Notes: a model not told the origin generated them from the sequence alone. DNA of 40,763 nt from JBGPRB01 sp964422155 (GCA_964422155.1 CAYQZZ010000012.1:1-40763), one strand, 5' to 3'. Shown: positions 16,426 through 24,050, counted from the stretch's first letter. Program-made: numbers and translations.

Positions 16426-16445
16426 GTCGGAGGAGGCGCCGACTT
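16424..16445 (+). promoter_or_regulatory. Hairpin presenting the DUF763 Shine-Dalgarno in its loop
   Basis: AAGTCGG (16424-16430) and CCGACTT (16439-16445) form a perfect 7-bp stem whose 8-nt loop contains AGGAGG (16431-16436). The DUF763 ATG is at 16447. The stem begins inside the FmdB stop codon, so ribosomes finishing FmdB would melt it. This suggests translational coupling or control. Confidence 0.55.
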
Positions 16446-16446
16446 T

Positions 16447-17544
16447 ATGACCTTTTCCAGAAAAACCGGCATCGCCAACCTGCCCCTGCATCACGGCAAG
16501 GCGCCCAGGTGGCTGTTCGACCGCATGGTGCCGCTCGCCAGGGAAATCACCATTGCCATCGTCTCCGATTTCGGCCCGGAAGAGATGCTCCGCCGCCTTT
16601 CTCATCCCTACTGGTTCCAGGCGTTCGGCTGCGTCCTCGGTTTCGACTGGCATTCGAGCGGTGTCACCACCACGCTCTGCGGCGCTCTCAAGGAAGGTAT
16701 TAAGGGAATCGAACGCGACCTCGGCCTTTTCGTCGCCGGGGGCAAGGGCAAAACATCCCGTAAGACTCCATCGGAAATAGAGACCTGGGGAGAGAAAATA
16801 TCGCTGGACCCGGCGCCCTTAGTATATGCCAGCCGCATGTCCGCCAAGGTAGACAGCGCCGCTGTCCAGGACGGTTACCAGCTCTACCACCACACCTTTC
16901 TCTTCACCTCCAAAGGCTCATGGACGGTCGTCCAGCAGGGCATGAACGAGACCAACCGCTACGCCCGCCGCTACCACTGGCTGGGTGAAACCGTCACCGA
17001 CTTCGTTAACGAGCCTCATGCCGCTATCCTGTCGGAGACCAGAGGAGAGGCACTGAACCTTGTCGCCAGCGAGAGCCAACCGGCGCGGACGACCATCACC
17101 TCGATTGCCACCGAAGAACCGCCGGAAAAAGTCATAGCCGAACTGAAAAGGCTGAAAACGCTGAGCCTGCCCGCCCGACACCAGATACTCACCACCGACC
17201 TCCATCCCGATAGCCTGAGTAAGATAATCCTGAGCGCCTATGAACGCCAGCCTGGGGACTTCGAGCAGCTCCTGGGACTATCCGGCGTCGGCGCCAAGAC
17301 CATCAGGGCCCTTAGCCTTATTGCCGAGCTTATCCATGGCGTAGCCCCCAGCTACCGCGACCCCGCCCGCTACAGCTTCGCCCACGGCGGCAAGGACGGC
17401 ATCCCCTACCCGGTGGACAGAAAGACCTACGACCAGAGTATAGAGTTACTTTCTAAAGCCATAAATCGAACCAGGCTTGGCTTGAGCGAAAAACAACAGG
17501 CCTTCCACAGGCTGAACCAGCTGCGCATAGACCGGTCAAGATAG
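16447..17544 (+). CDS. DUF763 family protein
   Basis: This 365-residue protein matches DUF763, common in archaea and some thermophilic or anaerobic bacteria. It opens with RKTGIANLPLHHGKAP..LFDRM at 5-26, the family signature, and continues with YHHTF (147-151), VVQQGMN (161-167) and ARRYHWL (173-179). The C-terminal half contains a helix-hairpin-helix-like segment LLGLSGVGAKTIRAL at 275-289, which suggests DNA or RNA binding. The function is unknown. Its Shine-Dalgarno lies in a hairpin loop at the end of the upstream zinc-ribbon gene, with which it is probably coupled. Confidence 0.9.
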   Translation: MTFSRKTGIANLPLHHGKAPRWLFDRMVPLAREITIAIVSDFGPEEMLRRLSHPYWFQAFGCVLGFDWHSSGVTTTLCGALKEGIKGIERDLGLFVAGGKGKTSRKTPSEIETWGEKISLDPAPLVYASRMSAKVDSAAVQDGYQLYHHTFLFTSKGSWTVVQQGMNETNRYARRYHWLGETVTDFVNEPHAAILSETRGEALNLVASESQPARTTITSIATEEPPEKVIAELKRLKTLSLPARHQILTTDLHPDSLSKIILSAYERQPGDFEQLLGLSGVGAKTIRALSLIAELIHGVAPSYRDPARYSFAHGGKDGIPYPVDRKTYDQSIELLSKAINRTRLGLSEKQQAFHRLNQLRIDRSR

Positions 17545-17653
17545 TCCTTCCTTACCGAAAAGCAGAACTCTTGACTGGCGTTCAGTAGCGTATTAGAATG
17601 TCTTCTAGCGCAGTCAGCCCAAATGTTTGCCAATATTAAGAGGAGGTGTTCAG

Positions 17654-18088
17654 ATGGCAAGAATCGAAGAAAGCGTGGAGATCAAGTGTCCGGTAGACAA
17701 AGTGTTCGTCTATACAACTGATGCGAAAAGTTGGCCTAAGTGGCAGCCTTTTCCAGAAGCGGAACAGACGTCCCAGGGACCCATGGGTGTCGGCGCCACG
17801 ACCAGAGGGACCATTCGCATGATGGGCCTCACCATGAAGTGGACTGCAAAAGTCACGGAATACGAGCCAAACAGGAAATTTGGCAAAAATATTGACTCAG
17901 GGCCCATTACCAATGAACAGCACAACACCTACGTCCCCATAGATGGAGGCACAAAGCTTACCATTGTGTACAACATAAAAGTGGGCGGTATCATGAAGCC
18001 ATTTTCACCGGTAATGGTAAGCTCGATACGTAAGGCGCTAAAGAAGGCTCTTAGCAACTTGAAAGGCATTCTTGAAACACAGACTTAG
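17654..18088 (+). CDS. SRPBCC (polyketide cyclase/START-like) family protein
   Basis: This 144-residue protein has the SRPBCC pattern: an initial strand with IEESVEIKCPVDKVF, a W-containing segment (WPKWQPF), central antiparallel strands and a long basic C-terminal helix. These helix-grip proteins hold hydrophobic ligands in a cavity; no catalytic residue is recognised. AGGAGG at 17641-17646 with 7-nt spacing selects the ATG at 17654 rather than the upstream in-frame codon at 17627. A degraded C-terminal fragment resembling this family lies at 18206-18274, so the locus may once have held two copies. Confidence 0.8.
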   Translation: MARIEESVEIKCPVDKVFVYTTDAKSWPKWQPFPEAEQTSQGPMGVGATTRGTIRMMGLTMKWTAKVTEYEPNRKFGKNIDSGPITNEQHNTYVPIDGGTKLTIVYNIKVGGIMKPFSPVMVSSIRKALKKALSNLKGILETQT

Positions 18089-18142
18089 AATCGCTTACAC
18101 CTCCACAGCAATACACACTGAGGAGGTAGGGATATCGATCTA

Positions 18143-18164
18143 AGTCACTTATCCCCAAGTGACT
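18143..18164. repeat. Perfect 8-bp inverted repeat
   Basis: AGTCACTT (18143-18150) and AAGTGACT (18157-18164) enclose ATCCCC. It lies 55 nt past the SRPBCC stop with no U-tract, so it may be a weak terminator or an operator. The rest of 18089-18382 holds only the gene remnants described separately. Confidence 0.4.
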
Positions 18165-18205
18165 AAACCATGGCCCTTGTTTGGCCCGCTGCTTGACGTA
18201 CTTTT

Positions 18206-18274
18206 ATGAAACGGTACTGGGAGAAATTGGATGAAAAGCTGGTTCAGAATTTAAAACGGCTGATAGAAACATAG
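18206..18274 (+). pseudogene. Remnant of an SRPBCC-type C-terminus
   Basis: This short frame reads MKRYWEKLDEKLVQ followed by NLKRLIET and a stop. It looks like the final amphipathic helix of an SRPBCC protein and resembles the end of the intact neighbour (LSNLKGILETQT). A stop codon sits four codons before the ATG and no upstream domain remains. I interpret it as the tail of a deleted paralogue. Confidence 0.45.
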
Positions 18275-18382
18275 ACAGTGATAGCAGCCAAACGTAATAA
18301 TAAGGCTTGATGGCCTTAACCAGCTGCGCATGCGATAAAAGTCACTTACAACCCCCGCCAACCACTCTAAAATTAAAATAGA

Positions 18383-18396
18383 ATATCGTACGATAT
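18383..18396. promoter_or_regulatory. 14-bp palindrome upstream of the molybdopterin lipoprotein gene
   Basis: ATATCGTACGATAT is a perfect palindrome, 27 bp before the ATG at 18424. Its hexamer ATCGTA/TACGAT is the one found in the two palindromes flanking the padR/MFS promoters at 25437-25449 and 25544-25559, though half-site spacing differs. It may be a further site for that regulator. Confidence 0.45.
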
Positions 18397-18423
18397 CTAT
18401 TTTTGCGGATGGGGGTTGCTTAC

Positions 18424-19104
18424 ATGAAGAAAAGTATAATCATCGACTCTGCCTTTGCCTTCGTCATTATTGCGACACTTGTCATCGGACTGATTTCATG
18501 TGGTCCAGGACCGGAAAAGGTCACGCAACTGGGAAGCACGGAAGTGAAAGAATATCAAGGTGTAAACCTCTCTTCAATAAATGATTTCAGAGAAAATTCC
18601 ATCGCAGGCCCGCAGCACGTTGACATAGCGAATTATCAGCTACAGATTACCGGGCTGGTTAATAGTCCCACAAGCTATACATATGACCAGGTCATCAACG
18701 ATTATGATAAGTATGAAAAGGTCGTTCGTCTGGCATGTGTCGAGGGGTGGGTAGTGGATATCCTCTGGGAAGGTGTCATGGTCAAAGACATACTGGCAAA
18801 GGCTGAGCCTTTACCCGGGGCCAATACAGTCATCTTCCACGCCTATGACGGCTACACGACCTCTTTCCCCCTCGAATACATCACCGGCAACAACATTCTC
18901 ATGGCCTACAAGATGAACGATGTCACCATTCCACCGGAGAGAGGGTTCCCCTTCCATCTGGTCGCCGAGAGCAAATGGGGCTACAAGTGGATAAAATGGA
19001 TAACCCGGATTGAGCTTTCCGATAACGTCAGTTATCAGGGCTACTGGGAGAGCCGTGGCTACTCCAATAGCGGCGATTTAGATAAAGGATTTTTCGATAG
19101 GTGA
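18424..19104 (+). CDS. Sulfite-oxidase-fold molybdopterin lipoprotein
   Basis: This 226-residue protein has a signal peptide ending in the lipobox GLISC (C26 lipidated). Its domain is the Oxidored_molyb/sulfite oxidase catalytic domain, with RLACVEGW at 102-109 and C105 as likely molybdenum ligand. The C-terminal GFPFHLVAESKWGYKWIKWI matches the family. It resembles MsrP/YedY-like enzymes in size but has a lipid anchor rather than a Tat signal; no twin arginine is seen. That is odd for a molybdopterin enzyme, which normally folds before export. No heme or membrane partner gene is adjacent. The ATG at 18424 is preferred over an upstream TTG because GGGGG at 18411-18415 lies 8 nt before it. Confidence 0.82.
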   Translation: MKKSIIIDSAFAFVIIATLVIGLISCGPGPEKVTQLGSTEVKEYQGVNLSSINDFRENSIAGPQHVDIANYQLQITGLVNSPTSYTYDQVINDYDKYEKVVRLACVEGWVVDILWEGVMVKDILAKAEPLPGANTVIFHAYDGYTTSFPLEYITGNNILMAYKMNDVTIPPERGFPFHLVAESKWGYKWIKWITRIELSDNVSYQGYWESRGYSNSGDLDKGFFDR

Positions 19105-19113
19105 TGAGGCAAG

Positions 19114-19254
19114 GGCATTTAGAATCCGCTCATGGTGAGCCTTCGGCGTGAGCTCAGTCGAACGCCTGTCGAACCATGATGATGTATTTATTCGACCCTT
19201 CGACAGGCTCAGGGTCGAGCGGAAATAGGTTTTTACTTCTCATTTCTAAATGCC
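19114..19254. repeat. MITE-like element with 11-bp terminal inverted repeats
   Basis: GGCATTTAGAA (19114-19124) and TTCTAAATGCC (19244-19254) are perfect terminal inverted repeats of a 141-bp non-coding unit. Inside are two smaller inverted pairs: TCATGGT (19130-19136)/ACCATGA (19173-19179) and CGACCCT (19193-19199)/AGGGTCG (19211-19217). No target-site duplication is evident. It could fold as a cruciform RNA and end transcription of the preceding gene. Confidence 0.65.
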
Positions 19255-19269
19255 ATCCATAATCGCTCT

Positions 19270-19298
19270 TTGACACCTCAGCCTTAAAGCTGTTAATC
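19270..19298 (+). promoter_or_regulatory. Candidate promoter for the DUF1648-glyS pair
   Basis: TTGACA (19270-19275), a 17-bp spacer and TTAATC (19293-19298) precede the membrane-protein gene. The predicted transcript start would be only about 10 nt before the TTG at 19315. Confidence 0.45.
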
Positions 19299-19314
19299 TT
19301 TACTAGAAATAGCT

Positions 19315-19863
19315 TTGAGGCAGGTGGTCGCTATTCACTCTTCAGAACCAGCAAACAAAACAAACCCGGAGAATAAAATCAACTTCCGTTGGGCGTATAT
19401 TGTCCTGCCGGTAGTTTTTCTCCTTCTCTCGGTGATTCTAGCCGCTTTTTTCTACCGTCTGCTACCCGTTGAAGTGGCTTACCACTTTCAAAATAATGCA
19501 CCGGATAAATGGCTGGGCCGCGGTGCTTTCATCGCCTGGCTGGTCATCCCGCAGTTTTTCTTCACCCTGCTCTCTTTTATCGTCGTCAGGTTAGTCCTGC
19601 TGGGTGCACATTACTGGCCGGCGGAAGACACGCCGATGAACAAACTGCTGCCGGTCATGGGCAACATGGTGGCGCTGCCCCAGATTATCTTTATCTTTGC
19701 AATGCTCGATTTTTTCCTTTACAATGCTTATCAAATAAGGCTGATACCGTTATGGGTGATTACCCTTATCGTCATGATACTGGGCGGCGCTATTCTGGGC
19801 GTCTTCTTTATCCGCATTATCCGGCAGTTTCGCCGCCAGCAGAGTAAAAGCCTCCAGGAGTGA
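19315..19863 (+). CDS. DUF1648-like integral membrane protein
   Basis: This protein of about 180 residues has four membrane helices. After the first, LPVEVAYHFQNNAPDKWLGR matches the DUF1648 signature (LPxxVAxHFxxxGxxDxW). Such domains occur in SdpI-like immunity proteins and other small membrane proteins; no function is assigned. The start is uncertain: the frame opens at TTG 19315, and GTG 19324 is possible. The stop TGA overlaps the glyS ribosome-binding region (AGGAG at 19856-19860), so the two genes are probably co-translated. Confidence 0.65.
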   Translation: MRQVVAIHSSEPANKTNPENKINFRWAYIVLPVVFLLLSVILAAFFYRLLPVEVAYHFQNNAPDKWLGRGAFIAWLVIPQFFFTLLSFIVVRLVLLGAHYWPAEDTPMNKLLPVMGNMVALPQIIFIFAMLDFFLYNAYQIRLIPLWVITLIVMILGGAILGVFFIRIIRQFRRQQSKSLQE

Positions 19864-19868
19864 TACTG

Positions 19869-21242
19869 ATGCCAGAAAATGAAAGCAAAGTCAGCATGGA
19901 AAAGCTCGTCTCTCTCTGCCAGCGGCGCGGCTTCATCTTCCCCAGCAGCGATATTTACGGAGGCCTTTCCGGCTGTTGGGACTACGGCCCCGTGGGCGTG
20001 GAGCTGAAACGGAATGTGAAGGAAGCCTGGTGGCGTGCCACGGTTCAGGAGCGGGATGACATCATCGGCATGGATACCAGCATACTGATGAACTCTAAAG
20101 TCTGGGAAGCCAGCGGGCACATCAAGAGCTTCTCCGACCCCCTGGTGGAGTGCAAAAATTGCCACATGAGATGGAAGGCCGATGAGCTGGTCGAAAATAA
20201 ATGCCCTGCCTGCGGCGGTACGCTTACCGAAGAACGCATGTTCAATACCATGTTCAAGACTTTTATCGGGCCGGTGGAAGAGGATGCCAGCATTGTCTAC
20301 CTGCGCCCGGAGACCGCCCAGGGCATGTTCGTTAATTTTCAGAATGCCGTCAACACCAGCCGCAAGCGCCTGCCCTTCGGTATCGCTCAGATGGGCAAGG
20401 CTTTCCGCAACGAGATTACCACCGGCAACTTTATTTTCCGCAGCCGGGAGTTCGAGATAATGGAATTCGAGTATTTCGTCAAGCCGGGGACAGATGAAAA
20501 GTGGTTCGACTACTGGGTGGAAGAGCGTCTTAACTGGTATGCAAAACTCGGTCTCAAGAAAGAGCATCTCAGGCTCTACCAGCACCCTAGAGAGAAGCTG
20601 GCGCATTACGCCCACAGCTGTACCGATGTTACCTATCTTTTCCCCCATGGCTGGGCGGAGCTCGAGGGGATTGCTAACCGGACCGATTTCGACCTTAAGC
20701 AGCACAGCGCCGCCAGCGGTAAGTCTCTCGAATACTTTGACGATGAGACGAAAGAGCATTATATCCCCTATATTATCGAGCCTTCGGTAGGGGTCGACCG
20801 CGCCATACTCGCCTTCCTCTGCAATGCGTATGATGAGGAGCCGGACAAGGAGGAGATACGGGTGCTTTTTCATTTCCACCCGGACCTGGCCCCCATCAAG
20901 GTCGCCGTGCTGCCGTTGAGTCGGAAGGAAAACCTGGCCGCCTTTGCCAGGGATGTCCATGCCGCCCTCCGCCCCTGTTTCACTACCCAGTATGACGATA
21001 CCCAGAGTATCGGCCGCCGCTACCGCCGCCAGGACGAACTGGGCACCCCGTACTGCGTCACCATCGACTTCCAGTCACTCGAGGACAATATGGCCACCAT
21101 CCGCGAGCGCGATAGTATGAACCAGATACGTGTCCCCATCGCCGTGTTAAAAAATACACTGCAGGCCAAGCTGGCCGGGGAAGATTTATTCGTCCTGCCG
21201 GAAGGCGGGAAGATATGGAAAGAAGAAAAGAAGGGGGAGTAA
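19869..21242 (+). CDS. glyS: Glycyl-tRNA synthetase, single-chain class II type
   Basis: This 457-residue protein is an alpha2-type glycyl-tRNA synthetase of the eukaryote/archaea/Gram-positive kind, not the alpha2beta2 GlyQ/GlyS type. It charges tRNA-Gly. Visible are the N-terminal RGFIFPSSDIYGG and WDYGPVGVELKRN (motif 1 region), a zinc ribbon (CKNCHMRW ... CPACGG), YLRPETAQGMF, FRNEI and RSREFEIMEFEYF (motif 2), and SVGVDRAILAFL (motif 3). A C-terminal anticodon-binding domain ends the protein. The ATG at 19869 lies 8 nt after AGGAG. Overlap with the upstream membrane-protein gene suggests coupling. Confidence 0.95.
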   Translation: MPENESKVSMEKLVSLCQRRGFIFPSSDIYGGLSGCWDYGPVGVELKRNVKEAWWRATVQERDDIIGMDTSILMNSKVWEASGHIKSFSDPLVECKNCHMRWKADELVENKCPACGGTLTEERMFNTMFKTFIGPVEEDASIVYLRPETAQGMFVNFQNAVNTSRKRLPFGIAQMGKAFRNEITTGNFIFRSREFEIMEFEYFVKPGTDEKWFDYWVEERLNWYAKLGLKKEHLRLYQHPREKLAHYAHSCTDVTYLFPHGWAELEGIANRTDFDLKQHSAASGKSLEYFDDETKEHYIPYIIEPSVGVDRAILAFLCNAYDEEPDKEEIRVLFHFHPDLAPIKVAVLPLSRKENLAAFARDVHAALRPCFTTQYDDTQSIGRRYRRQDELGTPYCVTIDFQSLEDNMATIRERDSMNQIRVPIAVLKNTLQAKLAGEDLFVLPEGGKIWKEEKKGE

Positions 21243-21277
21243 TAACAAAATCCCCATTGAGGAGGCTATCTTAGAAT

Positions 21278-21404
21278 TGTCATTCCAGCGAAGGCTGGAA
21301 TCCAGGGGAAAAAGGGGGTGTGGATTCTGGCAGGAGTTTACCTCATATACCGACCTGCTCGCCGAACAAGTTCTTTGGCAGGCGAGTACGGGGCCAGAAT
21401 GACA
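21278..21404. repeat. Paired interspersed repeats (TGTCATTC...GAATCC family)
   Basis: One copy runs rightward from TGTCATTC (21278-21285) to GAATCC (ending 21302) around a small CCAGC/GCTGG hairpin. A second copy runs on the minus strand from the mirror TGTCATTC (complement of 21397-21404) to GAATCC (complement of 21322-21327). The same end motifs are at 8731-8758. The element keeps a frame open into the HAD gene downstream, but this is not real N-terminal coding. Confidence 0.7.
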
Positions 21405-21424
21405 TCGTTAAAAAAGTAGCTTAC

Positions 21425-22111
21425 ATGAAATACGAAGCTGTTATTTTCGACCTGGGCGGGACATTGACATACGGGCACGCCTGGTCGGAGTACGTTGACG
21501 CCGCGAGGGAAATCGCCGCTGTTATTTCTGCGCCCGTAGATGATTTTGTGCGGATATGGTTCGAGCAGTCCGCCGGGCTGGGTACAGGAATTTATCCGAG
21601 CTACCAGGATTTTATTAAACATATCTGCCGGCAATTGCCTTTAAAAGTACCGGATAATCTGGTTAACCATGCTGCCAGCATTTCACTCTCGGTGACGAAA
21701 CGGCATATCACTGTGCCGAGAGATGGAGCCATAGAAGTACTTTCTTATTTAAAGACTAACGGTTATAAAACCGGTCTTATCAGCGACTGCGGCCCGGATG
21801 TACCGATGCTCTGGAATGATACACCCTTCGCTGCGCTGATTGATGTCCCGGTTTTTTCCTGCTCGGCAGGTATGAAAAAAGCTGACCCACGTATCTTCCA
21901 GATAGCATTAGACCAACTGGCGGTCAAACCAAAAAACTGCCTGTATATCGCCGATGGTATGAGGAATGAACTGGCCAACGCCGCGAAACTCGGCATGCAT
22001 TCCGTCCAGATTCTGGTGCCTGATGAAATTGACGATAGCCCCATTCGTGAAGATTGGCACGGCCCGGTCATATCCTCATTAAAAGAAGTCCTGAATCTAC
22101 TAGGAGAGTAA
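21425..22111 (+). CDS. HAD-superfamily hydrolase, copy 1
   Basis: This 228-residue protein has the four HAD motifs: FDLGGTL at 8-14 with nucleophile Asp9, LISDC (motif II), MKKADPR (motif III Lys) and YIADGMRNE (motif IV). The second Asp of the usual DxDGT is Gly, so the acid/base residue of phosphatases is missing, as in L-2-haloacid dehalogenases (DxYGT). The substrate is unknown. The ATG at 21425 matches the start of the tandem paralogue; upstream sequence is repeat-derived. Ribosome binding looks weak. It is followed after 1 nt by copy 2. Confidence 0.8.
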   Translation: MKYEAVIFDLGGTLTYGHAWSEYVDAAREIAAVISAPVDDFVRIWFEQSAGLGTGIYPSYQDFIKHICRQLPLKVPDNLVNHAASISLSVTKRHITVPRDGAIEVLSYLKTNGYKTGLISDCGPDVPMLWNDTPFAALIDVPVFSCSAGMKKADPRIFQIALDQLAVKPKNCLYIADGMRNELANAAKLGMHSVQILVPDEIDDSPIREDWHGPVISSLKEVLNLLGE

Positions 22112-22112
22112 C

Positions 22113-22799
22113 GTGAAATACAAGGCGGTTATCTTCGACCTTTTCGGGACGCTGGTGGAGAACTTCTCGCGCGGGGATTATGAAAAAACCCTGACGGAAA
22201 TGGCTACGGTTCTCGGCGCTCCGCCGGACGAGTTCATCCGCCTGTGGGCCGATACGTTCGACCGGCGCGCTACCGGCGTTTTTCACAGCGCCGAGGCATG
22301 TGTCGAGCACATCTGTCAGGAACTGCGTGTGCCGGTCACGGATGCACAGGTAAAGCAAACCGGCCGCATCAGACTCGACTACACCTCCCGCAATATCAGG
22401 CCGCGGCCAGGCTCGGTAGAGGTTCTCACCTGTCTGAAATCGAATGGATATAAGACCGCTCTCATCAGCGACTGCACCGCGGAGACACCGCCCGTCTGGC
22501 AGAAGACCCCTTTTGCCCCGCTGTTTAACGTGACCGTTTTTTCCTGTAGAGTCGGCGTCAAAAAGCCCGACCCACGTATCTACCACCTGGCTACCGACCA
22601 GCTTGGCGTCAAGCCACAGGACTGCCTCTATATCGGCGACGGCAGCAGTAAAGAGTTGACAGGTGCTTTGCAGGTTGGTATGCACCCTGTTTTAATCCGC
22701 GACCCCAATGGGTCTGTCGATGCGCACTTTATCGACCGGGAAGACTGGGATGGCACCATAATTACTTCATTACAGGAAGTCCTTAATCTGGTAAAATAA
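22113..22799 (+). CDS. HAD-superfamily hydrolase, copy 2
   Basis: A tandem paralogue of the preceding gene, 228 residues and alignable from end to end. Motif I is FDLFGTL, with Phe in place of the second Asp. Motif II is LISDC, motif III VKKPDPR and motif IV YIGDGSSKE. The GTG start at 22113 follows AGGAG (22102-22106) at 6-nt spacing, placed inside the end of copy 1, so the pair is translationally coupled. Both copies lack the phosphatase acid/base Asp, suggesting dehalogenase-like or altered chemistry; the family alone does not fix the substrate. sbcD starts 9 nt after its stop. Confidence 0.8.
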   Translation: MKYKAVIFDLFGTLVENFSRGDYEKTLTEMATVLGAPPDEFIRLWADTFDRRATGVFHSAEACVEHICQELRVPVTDAQVKQTGRIRLDYTSRNIRPRPGSVEVLTCLKSNGYKTALISDCTAETPPVWQKTPFAPLFNVTVFSCRVGVKKPDPRIYHLATDQLGVKPQDCLYIGDGSSKELTGALQVGMHPVLIRDPNGSVDAHFIDREDWDGTIITSLQEVLNLVK

Positions 22800-22808
22800 G
22801 ATTATTTA

Positions 22809-24050
22809 ATGAAAATCATCCACTTTGCCGATTTACACCTAGGTGTCGAGAACTATGGGCGCATCGACCCGGCCACCGGACTTTCCTCGCGCCTTAACGA
22901 CTTTCTCGCCGCTCTAGATGAGCTTGTAAACTACGCCCTGGAAAAACGGGTAGACCTGGTCCTGTTCTGCGGTGATGCCTACAAGACCCGCGAGCCCAGC
23001 CAGACCCAGCAGCGGGAGTTCGCCCGGCGCATCAACCGCCTGGCCACCGGCAACATACCCGTCTTCCTTCTCACCGGCAACCATGATATGCCCAACGCTA
23101 TTGGCCGCGCTACTACCACTGAGATATTCGATATTTTAGCCGTGAAAAATGTCTATGTCGCCAACCGCCCCGATATTTACAGGATTCCTACGGCCAGCGG
23201 CACCATCCAGGTCGTTGCTCTGCCCTGGCTGAGACGCAGCTCCCTGCTCAGCCGGGAGGATACTAAAAACCTTAACATCGAACAGGTCAACCAGAAGATG
23301 CAGGAAGCTCTGACCCAGGTTATCGGTAGCAAGGCTGCCAGCCTCGACCCCACCCTGCCCTCCATACTGGCAGCTCACGTATCGGTCGGCGCCGCCAAAG
23401 CCGGCTCGGAAACCCTGATGTCCATCGGACAGGAGCCTGTGTTATTGCTCAGCAATGTTGCCCTGCCGGCTTTCGACTATATAGCCCTGGGGCACGTTCA
23501 CAAGCAGCAGGTTCTCTCCGAAAGCCCGCCGGTAGTCTATGCCGGCAGTCTGGAACGCGTCGACTTCGGGGAGGAGAACGATGAAAAAGGTTTTTACGTG
23601 GTGGACATCCTTCCCATTGGGAAGGACGGCAAAAGGCAGGTCTCTTTCGAATTTCGCTCCGTCAACGCCCGCCGCTTTCTCACCATCAGCTTCGAACTAA
23701 AAGCGGAGGAAACCGACCCTACCTCCATTGTCCTTGCGGCTATCGCCGGGCAGACAGAAATAGCCAGGGATGCCATCGTGCGCCTGAATATCAGCCTGCC
23801 GTCATCGCTGGAAGGGCAGCTGCGGAACAATGAAATCCGGGAAGCCCTGAAAGAAACCCACTACTTCACCATCGCCCGCGAGATACATCGCGAGACCCGC
23901 CTGAGAATGGGAAACCGTACCGCCGAAGAAATCACGCCCCTGGACGCCCTGAAAGCCTGGCTGGAATCGAAAAAGGTGCCCCCGGAACGGCAGAAGGTCT
24001 TGCTGGAATACGGAGAGAAGCTAATAGCCGGGCAGGAATCCGGTTCTTAG
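22809..24050 (+). CDS. sbcD: SbcD/Mre11-type DNA double-strand-break repair nuclease
   Basis: This 413-residue calcineurin-like phosphoesterase has the Mre11/SbcD motif order: DLHLG at 8-12, a GDxxxxREPS segment (here CGDAYKTREPS), TGNHD for the metal site, AAHVSV and ALGHVHKQQ. A C-terminal capping region follows. Partnered with the SbcC ATPase it processes DNA ends and hairpins. No sbcC is adjacent: the next gene is a convergent transporter. The gene starts 9 nt after the tandem HAD pair and is likely on the same transcript. Confidence 0.9.
   Translation: MKIIHFADLHLGVENYGRIDPATGLSSRLNDFLAALDELVNYALEKRVDLVLFCGDAYKTREPSQTQQREFARRINRLATGNIPVFLLTGNHDMPNAIGRATTTEIFDILAVKNVYVANRPDIYRIPTASGTIQVVALPWLRRSSLLSREDTKNLNIEQVNQKMQEALTQVIGSKAASLDPTLPSILAAHVSVGAAKAGSETLMSIGQEPVLLLSNVALPAFDYIALGHVHKQQVLSESPPVVYAGSLERVDFGEENDEKGFYVVDILPIGKDGKRQVSFEFRSVNARRFLTISFELKAEETDPTSIVLAAIAGQTEIARDAIVRLNISLPSSLEGQLRNNEIREALKETHYFTIAREIHRETRLRMGNRTAEEITPLDALKAWLESKKVPPERQKVLLEYGEKLIAGQESGS

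Noticed and set aside
19731..20960. 409-codon minus-strand frame opposite glyS
   Set aside because: Antisense shadow of a certain gene; no plausible domain.
21320..21424. N-terminal extension of the first HAD protein
   Set aside because: The extension is encoded by the interspersed repeat, and the tandem paralogue starts exactly at the equivalent of 21425.
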